From Nonomuraea cypriaca (lineage in GTDB: Bacteria; Actinomycetota; Actinomycetes; Streptosporangiales; Streptosporangiaceae): DNA of 51,066 nt. Position numbers and translations under genes: made by a program. The notes beneath the pieces are model-generated. The model did no database searches and was not told the DNA's origin. It saw nothing but the letters and a program-made list of their open reading frames with translations. How positions within the stretch are numbered: the first letter of the stretch is position 1; every line of letters begins with the position of its first letter. Below are positions 15,035 through 24,700 of this stretch, piece by piece. Location of the stretch: the NCBI RefSeq assembly GCF_015645445.1, contig NZ_JADOGI010000053.1:1-51066 (forward strand), in the 5' to 3' direction.

Positions 15035-15451
15035 TCAGAGGACCGTGCCGAGCTTGCGCCAGTCGTCTCCGGGCCTTCGAATGTCGCCCGGGTGCTCTAG
15101 GTCACGCACCGCGTAGTCGTCGCCGTCCCCGATCATGGCGTACTCCAGGCCCGTGCCTTTGACCAGCTCGAACCTGTCGTCGTCCACGTCGATGTCGTGC
15201 AGGTCCACCCTGGCCGGCGACTGAGCCCTTCCGCCGAGCCTTCTCTGGCCGATGACCGCACCCAGCCTGCGGAAGTCGTCGCCGGCCCTGCGGATCTCGA
15301 CGGCCGGGAGGTTCTTGTCGCGGACGGCGTAGTCGTCGCCGTCCGCGATCACCGCGTGCTCCAGACCCGTGCCTTCGAGCTGCGCGAACGTGGCTTCTTC
15401 CACGTCCATCGCGTACAGGTCGGGCTCGAACAGTCTCTGTGTGCTGACCAT
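15035..15451 (-). CDS. Protein made of two tandem 57-residue repeats
   Basis: 138 aa from the ATG at 15451, with GGGAGA upstream; an in-frame extension to 15529 is rejected because it lacks such a site. The two halves align along their length: each starts with an acidic DL...MDV/IDV strand, continues with GTGLE-(H/Y)-A-(V/M)-I, then a near-identical GDDYAVRD block, IRR-x-GDD-(F/W)-R-(R/K)-LG, and a final valine-rich strand. Highly acidic, no cysteine, no signal or membrane segment. No family recognised. A small repeat protein next to biosynthetic genes could be a binding or immunity protein; the sequence does not decide. Confidence 0.65.
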   Translation of the reverse strand: MVSTQRLFEPDLYAMDVEEATFAQLEGTGLEHAVIADGDDYAVRDKNLPAVEIRRAGDDFRRLGAVIGQRRLGGRAQSPARVDLHDIDVDDDRFELVKGTGLEYAMIGDGDDYAVRDLEHPGDIRRPGDDWRKLGTVL

Positions 15452-15551
15452 GGGGTCTCCCTCGGGTTGTTGCTTCGTTGTTGCCGGGCGCCGGCCCCGG
15501 CCTGGATCCCCGACCCGCCGAAGCCGCACGCGACGACGGGCCGGGGAGGCT

Positions 15552-15824
15552 TCATGGGTGACGGCCGGTCATGTCGTGAATGATCGCCATCTGGTTGCTC
15601 AACTCCGCCATGAGTGCAACAGGGTTCCCGCGCTCCAACCGTGGCCGCAGCCCGGCGGCCAACATCTCCACCGAGAGCTGCCAAGACGGCACGGCCCGCC
15701 AGATCCAACCGGTTGAGAAGACTTCGTAGAAGATCGTCCACTGCGGGTAGGTGAGGCGGAGTACCGCGAGCTGACGGTCACGCATGTCCAGCTCAAGCCA
15801 TGCCTCGATCACGGTCGAGGCCAT
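15552..15824 (-). CDS. Hypothetical protein, 90 aa
   Basis: ATG at 15824 with GGAG 6 nt upstream. The sequence is helical and aromatic-rich in the middle (LTYPQWTIFYEV, GWIWRAVPSW), followed by a helix and a short polar tail. It lies about 100 nt upstream of the repeat-protein gene on the same strand and divergent from the XRE regulator. Cytosolic by appearance. No function assigned. Confidence 0.55.
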   Translation of the reverse strand: MASTVIEAWLELDMRDRQLAVLRLTYPQWTIFYEVFSTGWIWRAVPSWQLSVEMLAAGLRPRLERGNPVALMAELSNQMAIIHDMTGRHP

Positions 15825-16169
15825 CTCACGCTCCGCCGGCGAACAGAAACGGACCGCCCGGCTTGCGTTGGGCGCGTATGACCGGCCGCGAGCTCAGGTA
15901 GGCAGCAGAGCTCGCGTGGCTGAACCGCGCGTGCCTACCCTTCCCCACAGCGCTGGGCGAGAGGACGAGCCTCGCCGTGGCGCGCAGACCACCGCAGGCT
16001 GGGCTGCATCGAGAGCGGCTTCGACTGTCCCAAGCCGTCAAAGAGGAAGAAGTTTCTGTGTCCGGGTGCACAGATTCATCACAACGCTGAGTAACAGAGC
16101 GCGAACAGGTGGCGTTGGGGGACACTAGGGGACGCGAGCGTGTCACCTTCCCTGATGAGGTGCGACGGC

Positions 16170-17594
16170 ATGACCGACGAGACTGGCCTGCCAGCCTGGG
16201 CCGAACGCATCCGACACGAGCGCCGGCAACGCGGCTGGTCTCAGAAGCAAGTGGCCGTCCACCTGTTCAAAGCCGCCGGTGACGAGATGGCTTTGGCGGA
16301 ATTCGCGTCGGTCCTGCGGAGGGTTAAACGGCACGAAGCGGGCAAGGGTCGTCCTCGTGATCCGTATCCCCTTCTGTACTGCCGCGCATTCAAGATCCCA
16401 GAGGCTAAGCTGTTTGAGCGTCCGGCGTTGCCGGAGGTCACGACCGATGAGAGCGCCGACGACGACGCGAACTCGGTCTCCTCGCCCTCCCTCCCTTGGC
16501 TCTGGGAAGCAGGACCGACAGTCGATGCCATCTACGACATCACCAAGAGCGACCTCATGCTGAACCGTCGCGAAGCGGTCAAGGCGCTGGCTATCACGGC
16601 CGGGCTCCCGCTCGTCGATCCGGTACAGCGCTGGCTCGCGCACCCGCCCCCCGCGCCCTCCCCGTCCGACTACAGCGGACGGATCGGATTGGACGAGGTC
16701 GCCCAGTTGGAGCAGGCGGCGAACGTCTTCCGCACATGGGACGACCAGCACGGCGGCGGGCTCGCCCGTAAGGCCGTGATCGGGCAGCTCAACGAGGTGG
16801 CCGACCTGCTGCGCGACAGCCACCCCCACGAGGTGAGCGTGCGCCTGTTCCACGTGATGGCGCAGCTTTCGAAGATCGCCGCCACCATGTCATGGGACTG
16901 CGGCATGCAGACCGCGGCGCAGAAGTACTACGTCATGTCTCTGCAGGCGTCCACGCCCGGCCAGGACAAGCCGTTCGGCGCGAGCGTCCTGGCGTCCATG
17001 GCCCGGCAACTGCTGTACCTCGACCAACCGCAGGACGCGCTAGAGCTGATCCGGCTCGCCCTGGACGGAGTCAGGTCCACGGCCACACCTCGACTCCGCG
17101 CAATGCTGCACACCCGAGAGGCGTGGTCGTACGCCAAGATGGGCCGACCCGAGTCCTTCAAACGCGCCACGGGCAACGCCGAGGAAGCATTCAGCGAGAT
17201 CGGTTCCCGCGACCCCGACCCGGACTGGATCGCGTACTTCGACGCCGCCGAGCTGGCCGGGGTGACCGGCGGCCGATACCTGGAGCTGGCCCACCACGAC
17301 AACCGGTTCGCAGGCGACGCCCTCGACCACATCCGACAAGCGGTGGCGCTCCGGCAACGTTCCAGCATGCGCAGCCTCGCGCTCGATCAGGTCGGGCTCG
17401 CCTACGCCCACCTCATCAGCGGCGACCTCGACGAGGCCGTGACCGTGGGCAACGCCGCAGCCGACACCGCCGGGCAAGTCCAATCCGACAGAGTCAGAGT
17501 GCAGCTCCGCGAGTTCTATCTTGAGATCGAGACCCGGAAAGATCCCATCGTGGCTCCCCTTCAGCAGCACATCCGCGAGACGCTGGCACGCTAG
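16170..17594 (+). CDS. XRE-family regulator with a TPR-like sensor half
   Basis: 474 aa from the ATG at 16170, with GAGGTG upstream; a GTG at 16140 and an ATG at 16155 are alternatives. Residues about 8-70 form an XRE-type helix-turn-helix (RIRHERRQRGWSQKQVAVHLF), slightly expanded between helices 3 and 4. A variable acidic linker follows to about 120, and then a helical repeat half with recurring Ala/Leu-rich pairs (RTWDDQHGGGLARKAV, LIRLALDGV, ALDQVGLAYAHLISGDL). This layout is typical of actinomycete regulators that sense a ligand or peptide. It is divergent from the operon at 15.8 kb and may control it, and it is cotranscribed with the SLOG gene 24 nt downstream. Confidence 0.85.
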   Translation: MTDETGLPAWAERIRHERRQRGWSQKQVAVHLFKAAGDEMALAEFASVLRRVKRHEAGKGRPRDPYPLLYCRAFKIPEAKLFERPALPEVTTDESADDDANSVSSPSLPWLWEAGPTVDAIYDITKSDLMLNRREAVKALAITAGLPLVDPVQRWLAHPPPAPSPSDYSGRIGLDEVAQLEQAANVFRTWDDQHGGGLARKAVIGQLNEVADLLRDSHPHEVSVRLFHVMAQLSKIAATMSWDCGMQTAAQKYYVMSLQASTPGQDKPFGASVLASMARQLLYLDQPQDALELIRLALDGVRSTATPRLRAMLHTREAWSYAKMGRPESFKRATGNAEEAFSEIGSRDPDPDWIAYFDAAELAGVTGGRYLELAHHDNRFAGDALDHIRQAVALRQRSSMRSLALDQVGLAYAHLISGDLDEAVTVGNAAADTAGQVQSDRVRVQLREFYLEIETRKDPIVAPLQQHIRETLAR

Positions 17595-17618
17595 AAACCG
17601 GCGCTCAGGAAGGACTCG

Positions 17619-18098
17619 ATGATGCGTATCGGCGTGACCGGCCACATGAACCTGACCCCGGCGACGGCCCGCCTCGTCTCCGACGCGCTCCGCGCGCACC
17701 TTGCCTCGTTCACCGGAGAACTTGTGGGCGTGTCCTGCATCGCTCGTGGGGCGGACAGCCTGTTCGCTGACGCGGTGCTCGCGGCCGGCGGATCGCTGGA
17801 GGTGGTGCTGCCATCGCGGGACTACCGGCAGACCAAGGTGAAACCGGATCACGCCGAACAGTTCGACCAGCTCATGCAGGCGGCGAAGACCGTGCGTCTC
17901 ATGGACTTCGACCACGCCAACCGACAGGCGTACGAGGCCGCCAACGAGGCCGTACTGTCATCGGTCGATGAGCTGGTGGCCGTCTGGGACGGACAGCCCG
18001 GTACCGGCACGGGCGGAACGGCCGAGGTCGTCGCCGAGGCGCGCAAACGTGGCCTCTCCGTAACCGTCATCTGGCCCGAGGGAGCCACGAGAGAGTAG
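17619..18098 (+). CDS. Rossmann-fold nucleotide-binding (SLOG-like) protein
   Basis: 159 aa; the ATG at 17619 is chosen because AGGAAGG precedes it by 5 nt, with a second ATG next. The N-terminus RIGVTGHMNLTP is a nucleotide-binding loop. ISCIARG-type CIARGADSLFADAV and the C-terminal GGTAEVVAEARKRGLSVTVIWP match the SLOG/LOG-related fold, in which the protein binds or cleaves a nucleotide or nucleoside ligand. This pairing with an XRE/TPR-like regulator recurs in actinomycetes. Given the neighbouring NACHT and nucleotide-chemistry genes, a nucleotide-sensing or defence role is possible; the sequence shows only the fold. Confidence 0.75.
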   Translation: MMRIGVTGHMNLTPATARLVSDALRAHLASFTGELVGVSCIARGADSLFADAVLAAGGSLEVVLPSRDYRQTKVKPDHAEQFDQLMQAAKTVRLMDFDHANRQAYEAANEAVLSSVDELVAVWDGQPGTGTGGTAEVVAEARKRGLSVTVIWPEGATRE

Positions 18099-18814
18099 GC
18101 GCCATGGGATCAAGCTTGAGATTTACGCCCGACCAGCCGCCGTATTAGACCTCAGCACCGACACCGCTGCCCGCCGCTACCGCGCGACGGCACCTCCCGC
18201 TACTGGAGAAGGTGCTGGCCTACCTCATCTCTCTGTCGCGACCGGGTCCACATCGACGGCCAGGAGGCGCCAGGCCAGACCCACCGATGAGGGATGGACG
18301 GCGGGGCACGGTAACAACGACGTCGCGTACGACGTCGCGGCCCCTTGGCCGTGCTGTCCCTCGCCGCCCGGCACAGCGTCCAGGTGCCGGAACAGTACGA
18401 CGCTATCGCAGTGTTCACATGCTGGTTGGACGCCTTCGGCTGCCTCTACTGGAGCACCCACGATCAGCTGTCCGAGGCCGAGCCACTTGTGGCGTTGATT
18501 GCGCGTCCCTCCTGGTGCGACGGAGAGCCCAGCATCGCCAACGCCCCAGCAGTTGGCCGCAATCGCCCTGAGTAACCTAGCCGGTCGGCTCGCGGCAGAA
18601 GACACCTGTCGTGCGCGTGCTTGCCGACTCGGCTTGTCTCGGCCGGATCACCGACGCCTTGCTGTGCCATGGCTGGGCCGGTCTGCTGACCATCTCACCC
18701 CGCGACAGCACCACTCCGGACCGGTTCATCCCCTCGGTTTCGGCGCGCGAGATCACGTTGGTCATGGCTTTCAGGGCGCCACCCGCGCGGATAGCAGCGA
18801 CATAGAGCGAGGGG
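18099..18814. other. Intergenic stretch with decayed coding fragments
   Basis: Short pieces on the plus strand keep coding-like character in shifting frames: an AGHGNNDVAYDVA segment near 18300-18340 and an AVLSLAARHSVQVPEQYDAI...CWLDAFG segment from about 18345 to 18450. A third short frame begins at 18611 (MRVLADSACLGRI). None is intact and no family is recognised. I read this as the remains of one or two genes. Confidence 0.35.
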
Positions 18815-20851
18815 CTATTCCTTGTGGGTCAGTTGTTGTCTCAGGAGATCGTGACGGAAGTAGTACAGGTCGCCAACTTGTCTGAGCACGCCGCGCTGGT
18901 AGCCATCATCGAGGAACGTGGCCACCCGCCAGGGCAGTTGGCCGGATGCGGCGAGCATGGCGCGGGCCAGGAGCAGGCGGAGGCGAAAGGCGGACAAGAC
19001 GGACACGGCGAGGATGGTCACGAGGGCGGCCAGGGTGAGCGTTTCCGGGGATACGGACGGCCGGGTGACGGCCGTGTGTACGACGGCCATGTCAAGCAGC
19101 CCTACCTGCAAGGCGATCAGGCCGCGGGAGAGCGTCACTTGGAGCCAAAGCGCGGCCCCGAGCGCAATGACTACCCCCTGATCGGCTCTCAGGTCAGCGC
19201 CCATCGTGAAAAGACCGAAAACGAAGACGAAGAAGGCCGACGTCGCGATCCACGACATTACTTGGCTCGTGGGGGGCGGTTCTCGACGGTCTTGAGCGAA
19301 AACGTAGACGAAGGTGGCTATGGCCATGGCCGTTCCGAGGAGGGCGCCCCAAGCGGGACCCGCTGCTACATCGAAGGCCGTGCCAGCGCATAGCCCTGAC
19401 AGCAGACCAAGGATCACGCCGTAGACCCAGGGTGGGACGACGTCGATCAGCTCCAGCGAGGAGATGCCCCGCCGACCAAAGTGTCGGGCCAGGAAGGATA
19501 ACCAGTGATGCGCGGCGTCCGGGCGCCAGGCGAGGTTGGGCTGCTCGTACGCGCTGGAGCGGCCGGAGCGACTTGGGTAGCCGGATGGGTTGCGCCCGTG
19601 ATGGCTGGCCGAGCCTGAGTAGAGGGCCGGCACAAGTTCATTGAGGAGATGGGCCTCAAGATCGCGTCTGATTGTGAAGGTGAGTAAGTGGTCGGGGTTC
19701 GCCGCCCGTTCGGCGTAGGCCACGCGGGCTAGGGAGAGGGCCAGCGGAGTCGATAAGCCGTGGGCGAGTTCGCCGTCCGGGTTAGCGGTCAGTTCGGCGA
19801 ACACGTTGGACCATTCAGGCAGCCGTGCGGGTTTCGTGGTGATGGTCAGGTAGTCACGGATGGCGGCGGCGTCGAGCGGCTTGATCTCGATGGCGGCCGC
19901 CGCCGTGAGGACGTCCGCCTGCTGGGAGCCAATGGTGGCTAGGTATTCCGCGGTACGGCTGGTAAGGACAAGGGGATACCTGGCGCTGAAGGCGGCGTTG
20001 ATCTGGATGAGGGCCTGCTCCCGTTCGGAGGCGGGCATCTCGTCAAGGCCATCCAAGATGAGCAGGAGCCGGTCCAGAGACAGCGGCTCGGCGAGGTCGT
20101 AGCCGTAGTCCTCCACCAGACGGGCGTAGATCCAACCAATGATGAGCTGGTTAGAGGGAGTCCACGTCGAGAGCCGCAAGATGACGGGGACGGGGCCGGC
20201 TTGCTCGCGGGCGGACAGGCAGGCTAGGGCGAAGCGCATCACCAGCGAAGTTTTGCCGGCGCCGGGTTCACCGAGCACGACCAAGCGTGTCCGGGGCAGT
20301 TTGGTGTGAATGGTGTGATAAAGGTCGTCCAGGCTGCCGTCGAGGTCGATGGGTAGGTCATTGTCGCCAATGACCCGCCAGTGGTCGCTGACCGGCGGGC
20401 CGATCGTCCGCCAGGAGACGGGCAGAGGCTCCGGATCCAAGAGGCGCTGCCGCAGTTCCTCCGACTTCCATACCTGCTCCACTTTGACGGCCAGTCGCTC
20501 GGCATGCGCCGCTACAGCGTCCGCCCCTAGCTCGGCTACGTCCAGCGTACCGAGGTCGCCTCTGCGCTTGGCTCGCTGTCGTAACCAGCCGATCATCGCC
20601 GCTGAGGCGACCAGGGCGGTGACGACGAAGCTAAAAATGCTGGCCCACTGGTCGGCGTACTCGCGGCCCTGAGAGACGAAGAGCACGACCACGGCGATGG
20701 CTATGAATGGCACGAGGATGGACGTGGCGACCAAGGCCCACCAGTACCACCCACGAAAGTCCGAGTTTGAGCGCGCCACGCCAGCTGACACTACTAGTAG
20801 AGGCGCGAGAAGCGGTTTGTGATGCAGACCCGGCTGCATCGCGCTGGTCAT
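18815..20851 (-). CDS. Membrane-associated NACHT NTPase
   Basis: 678 aa from the ATG at 20851 with AGAGG 8 nt upstream. Two transmembrane segments lie near residues 38-60 and 72-90. The NACHT module follows: Walker A GEPGAGKTSLV at 194-204, Walker B LLLILDGLDEMP near 250, and a sensor LVLTSRTAEYL. The C-terminal third contains about five hydrophobic segments (from about 455) and ends with a basic helix. STAND/NACHT proteins act as oligomerising sensors, and bacterial ones include antiphage proteins. Here the effector would be the membrane domain itself, giving a membrane-disruption type of output by inference. It lies between the SLOG gene and DISARM. Confidence 0.85.
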   Translation of the reverse strand: MTSAMQPGLHHKPLLAPLLVVSAGVARSNSDFRGWYWWALVATSILVPFIAIAVVVLFVSQGREYADQWASIFSFVVTALVASAAMIGWLRQRAKRRGDLGTLDVAELGADAVAAHAERLAVKVEQVWKSEELRQRLLDPEPLPVSWRTIGPPVSDHWRVIGDNDLPIDLDGSLDDLYHTIHTKLPRTRLVVLGEPGAGKTSLVMRFALACLSAREQAGPVPVILRLSTWTPSNQLIIGWIYARLVEDYGYDLAEPLSLDRLLLILDGLDEMPASEREQALIQINAAFSARYPLVLTSRTAEYLATIGSQQADVLTAAAAIEIKPLDAAAIRDYLTITTKPARLPEWSNVFAELTANPDGELAHGLSTPLALSLARVAYAERAANPDHLLTFTIRRDLEAHLLNELVPALYSGSASHHGRNPSGYPSRSGRSSAYEQPNLAWRPDAAHHWLSFLARHFGRRGISSLELIDVVPPWVYGVILGLLSGLCAGTAFDVAAGPAWGALLGTAMAIATFVYVFAQDRREPPPTSQVMSWIATSAFFVFVFGLFTMGADLRADQGVVIALGAALWLQVTLSRGLIALQVGLLDMAVVHTAVTRPSVSPETLTLAALVTILAVSVLSAFRLRLLLARAMLAASGQLPWRVATFLDDGYQRGVLRQVGDLYYFRHDLLRQQLTHKE

Positions 20852-21799
20852 AACGCAAGCCTCTAGTTAACCGGGACGGCGGTGCCCTGAGTCGGCGTTC
20901 GAGGGCGGCCACGACCTGCTCGGGTACGGCGGCCGTGGCCAGCCGGCATCGCTGCGGTGATGCCCGTCAAGCGCATCGCTCCGCGCCGGGGGGCGCACGG
21001 CGTGAGCGCCGCGCATACTCAATGCGTTCGAGCTCAGGATCGCTCTCGCCGTTCCAGGCAGGATGGTGGGAGCAGGCCAAGCGGATGAGTTAGCGAACTC
21101 CTGCACGTGGCCCGGCTACTGAGCCGACGTGCATGATTGGGTTGAGAGGTTGTCATGGTCGAGTAGGTGAGAGCGGCGATCTCCGTGGAGACCTTCGAGA
21201 TCCTGAGGTCATCGACAAGGTCGACGTGCGTCGGATGAGCATGCAGAGCAGGTTGGCATTGCAGGGCGGCGCTTCGACGCTAAGGAAAGTAAGTGCCGCG
21301 CGACCGTGTGTAGGCTCGATCTGCTGTTTAGGCTTGTTCCCTGGTACAAACCGCGGCAGGAACCTCCTCCCTCGAACGCTGCCACCCGTCGTACTTCATG
21401 AGCTGCTTGTAAGCACACCCCATCAGCCGTCAAGCGCCAGTCAGAAGCGCCTACCTGGCTCGAGTCCGGTAAAGCGGGCAAGCTCAGTTCAAGCTCCAGA
21501 GCGCTGACCTGCGGCAGGAAAGCATCTCCAATGTTTGACACCTGAAGCACACCAGTCATGAAAATTCGTCGACTTCAGGAACAGTCGCATCTTTCCTGTC
21601 AACATTGGGCATACGCTCGCGCATGCATACCCGTGAAGATGGCCTTTTCTGGATAGCCGAAATTCCTAATATGGTCATAAAATTGAAACAACTCCAGACC
21701 TACCCATGATTGTCACCTGGGTGATAAACACGTTGTTCCCTGATCCGTGAGAAGTTCAGCAAGACCCACGGGACGCAGGCGATCCAACGATGGAAGTGG
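20852..21799. other. Intergenic region upstream of DISARM
   Basis: About 950 nt with no convincing gene. The last 200 nt are distinctly A/T-richer (for example CATAAAATTGAAACAACT near 21676) and probably carry the drmD promoter. A short dyad TCACC-TG-GGTGA lies at 21713-21724, about 75 nt before the drmD start, and could be an operator. The rest (20.9-21.5 kb) contains only poorly biased frames. Confidence 0.4.
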
Positions 21800-24700
21800 A
21801 TGAGTGCCCAAGTGCTCAACGAGGCTGATCTGTTTACGCAGGACGCGTCGGTGCCGGCGGTAGGCCAGCTGGTCACGGTACGTAACCGCAACTGGGTGGC
21901 GACGGCAGTGGAGCGTTCCTCGATCGCGACCGAGCAGCCGGGCAGTCCGCTACTGGCCGAAGCGCAGCACCTGGTGTCGCTGGTTTCCGTGGACGGTGAC
22001 GCCGGTGACGAGGAACTGCGTGTTCTGTGGGAGCTTGAGCCCGGCGCGACGGCACGAGAGCAACACGCCCTGCCTTCTCCTCTGCGGGGGTTCGACGAGC
22101 CCGCGAAGTTGGACGCGTTCCTGGACGCGGTGCGCTGGGGCTCGGTGGCGACGGCAGACAAGACGCTTTTGCAGGCTCCGTTCCGCTCCGGGGTCAAGCC
22201 GGAGGACTACCAACTTGACCCGGTGGTGCGGGCGTTGCAGATGCCTCGTACGAACCTGCTGATCGCCGACGACGTCGGTTTTGGCAAGACCATCGAGGCG
22301 GGGCTGGTGATGCAGGAGCTGATGCTGCGCCACCGGGCGCGCACGATGCTCATCGTCTGCCCGGCCTCGCTCACGCTGCAGTGGCGCGACGAGATGCGCG
22401 ACAAGTTCGGCCTCGCCTTCAAGATCGTGGATGCGGAGCTCCTAAGGGACCTTCGGAGAGCGCGTGGTGTGTACGCGAACCCGTGGACGCACTACCCGCG
22501 GCTGATCGTCTCGATCGACTGGCTCAAGCGGGACCGGCCCCTGGCGATGCTGCGTTCGATCCTGCCACCGGTGCCGCAGTATCCGCGGACCTTCGACCTC
22601 CTGGTGATCGACGAGGTACATACCTGTGCTCCCTCGGGCACGGGGAAATACGCGGTGGATTCGCAGCGCACGGTCGCGATCAAGACGCTCGCCCCGCACA
22701 CCGAGCACCGGCTGTTCCTCTCGGCAACCCCGCACAACGGTTACCTGGAGTCCTTCACCGCGCTGCTGGCGCTGCTGGACAACCACCGTTTCGCCCGCAC
22801 CTTGGTGCCCTCGGAGGAGGCCAAGGCCCAGGTGATGGTGCGGCGGCTAAAGCGGGACTTGCCGCCGCGCTGGGACGGCACCCCGCGCTTTCCGGAAAGG
22901 GATCTGGACCATCCCCTGGAGGTCGTCTACGACGCCGCCACCTGCGATGCCTACGCCAAGCTCAACGAGTACGCGCAGTCACGCCGGGAGACAATCTCCG
23001 GGCAGCAGTTTCTGGCTGAGATCGCACCGAGCCGAGCCACGGACTTCGTCATCACACTGCTCAAGCGGCGCTTCCTGTCCAGCCCGATGGCGTTCGCCAA
23101 CACCGTAGAGGCCCATCTGAAGTCGATGGCCGCGCGGGAGCGGAAGGACAACGACGATCGAGTTGACGACCGCCGCGCGGATTCGGTCGTGGAGAAGATC
23201 CTCGCCACGATGGTCGAGCGATTAGACGAGACTGCCGAAGACGACGAGGCCTTTGGGGACGCGGAGGGCCAGGCTCTGACCACCGTCCGCCGATTAGTCC
23301 CGCCGCTCTCTCTGTCCGAGCGGAAGCTCCTGGAGGGGTTGCGCGACTGGGGGCGGAACAGCTCGGGCCGAGACGACGGCAAATTCACCGCGTTCTTCGA
23401 CTGGTTACGAGCGATCGTGCAGACCGGAGGCACAGGCGGGGCGAAAGACGACTGGAACGGTGAACGCGTCATCGTGTTCACCGAGTACCGCGACACCCAG
23501 CGTTGGCTGCTCGACCTGCTTATCGGCGCAGGGGTTCCGGCCAAGGCAATCGGGCAGTTATACGGCGGCCAGGACCGTGACGAGCGTGAGCGCGTCAAGA
23601 ACGTCTTCCAGGACTCTCTGGATCTGCACCCCATGCGGATTCTGCTCGCCACTGACTCTGCGAGCGAAGGCATCAACCTGCAGAATCATTGCCACCGGGT
23701 GCTCCATTGGGAAATCCCGTGGAATCCGAACCGGCTCGAACAGCGTAACGGCCGCGTGGACCGGCATGGACAGAGCGCCCCAAAGGTCGAGATTGTGCAC
23801 TTCGTGCCCAGCGGCTGGGACCGAAGTCAAGAAGAGGATACCGGGTTCGCTGAGGGCACCCTGGAGGACGCGATGGCGTTCCTCGGTGTCGCAGTGCGGA
23901 AGGTCGACCAGATCCGGACCGACCTCGGCAGCGTCGGCGAAGTGATCGCCAGCCAGGTGACGCAGAAGATGCTCGGCAAGCGCTCCAGCTGGCAGAGCAG
24001 CGACAAGGAGATGAAGCAGCGCGCTGGCAAGGCCGTGCTGAAGATCGAGCGTAATCTGGCGCACGACCTGCAGCAGGCGCAGGAACAGCTCACCCAGACC
24101 CGGACCGAGCTGAACCTGAACCCGAAGACGATCGAGCAGGTGGTACGCACCGCGCTGCGCCTGGCCCACAACAAGGACCTCGTCGAGGTCCCATCGCCCA
24201 AGGGCGTCAACGCGCGCTGCTTCAAGCTCCCTGACTTGAAGGAGGGGTGGGCGCAGGCCCGCAACGACGGCCTGCGGCACCCGGTCAGCGGCAAGGAACG
24301 CCCTGTCACTTTCGACCAGGATTACGCCGGACGCAACGATGTCGTGCTGCTGCATCTGAATCACCGCCTGGTGGACCTGTGCCTGAGGCTGCTCCGCGCC
24401 GAGCTGTGGTCTCAGGGGGAGCACGGAGCGCACTTGACCCGGGTTACCGCCCGAGTCGTGCCCGGTGACCTCCTGCGTACCCCGGCGGTGATTGCGCATG
24501 GCCGTGTGGTACTCACCGGGAACCGCGGCGTGCGCCTGCACGAGCAGATCGCCCTGGCCGGTGGCGCGCTCGAGCAGGGCAAGTTGGTCGTGGAGAAGAA
24601 CCCCGAGGTTCTGGAGCGCTGGCTGGCCGCGGCATCGCAGGACGCGCCGCCGCCGGAGCTCCTGGACCGGCTGACCGGGCTGTGGCCCGCGCTGGAGGCC

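Noticed and set aside
15035..15451. RiPP precursor for the radical-SAM enzyme
   Set aside because: It has internal repeats but no cysteine, no leader-like N-terminus and is 4.7 kb from the radical-SAM gene with nine genes between; kept only as an unknown.
17040..17915. Minus-strand frame opposite the XRE and SLOG genes
   Set aside because: Antisense shadow with no motif or ribosome site.
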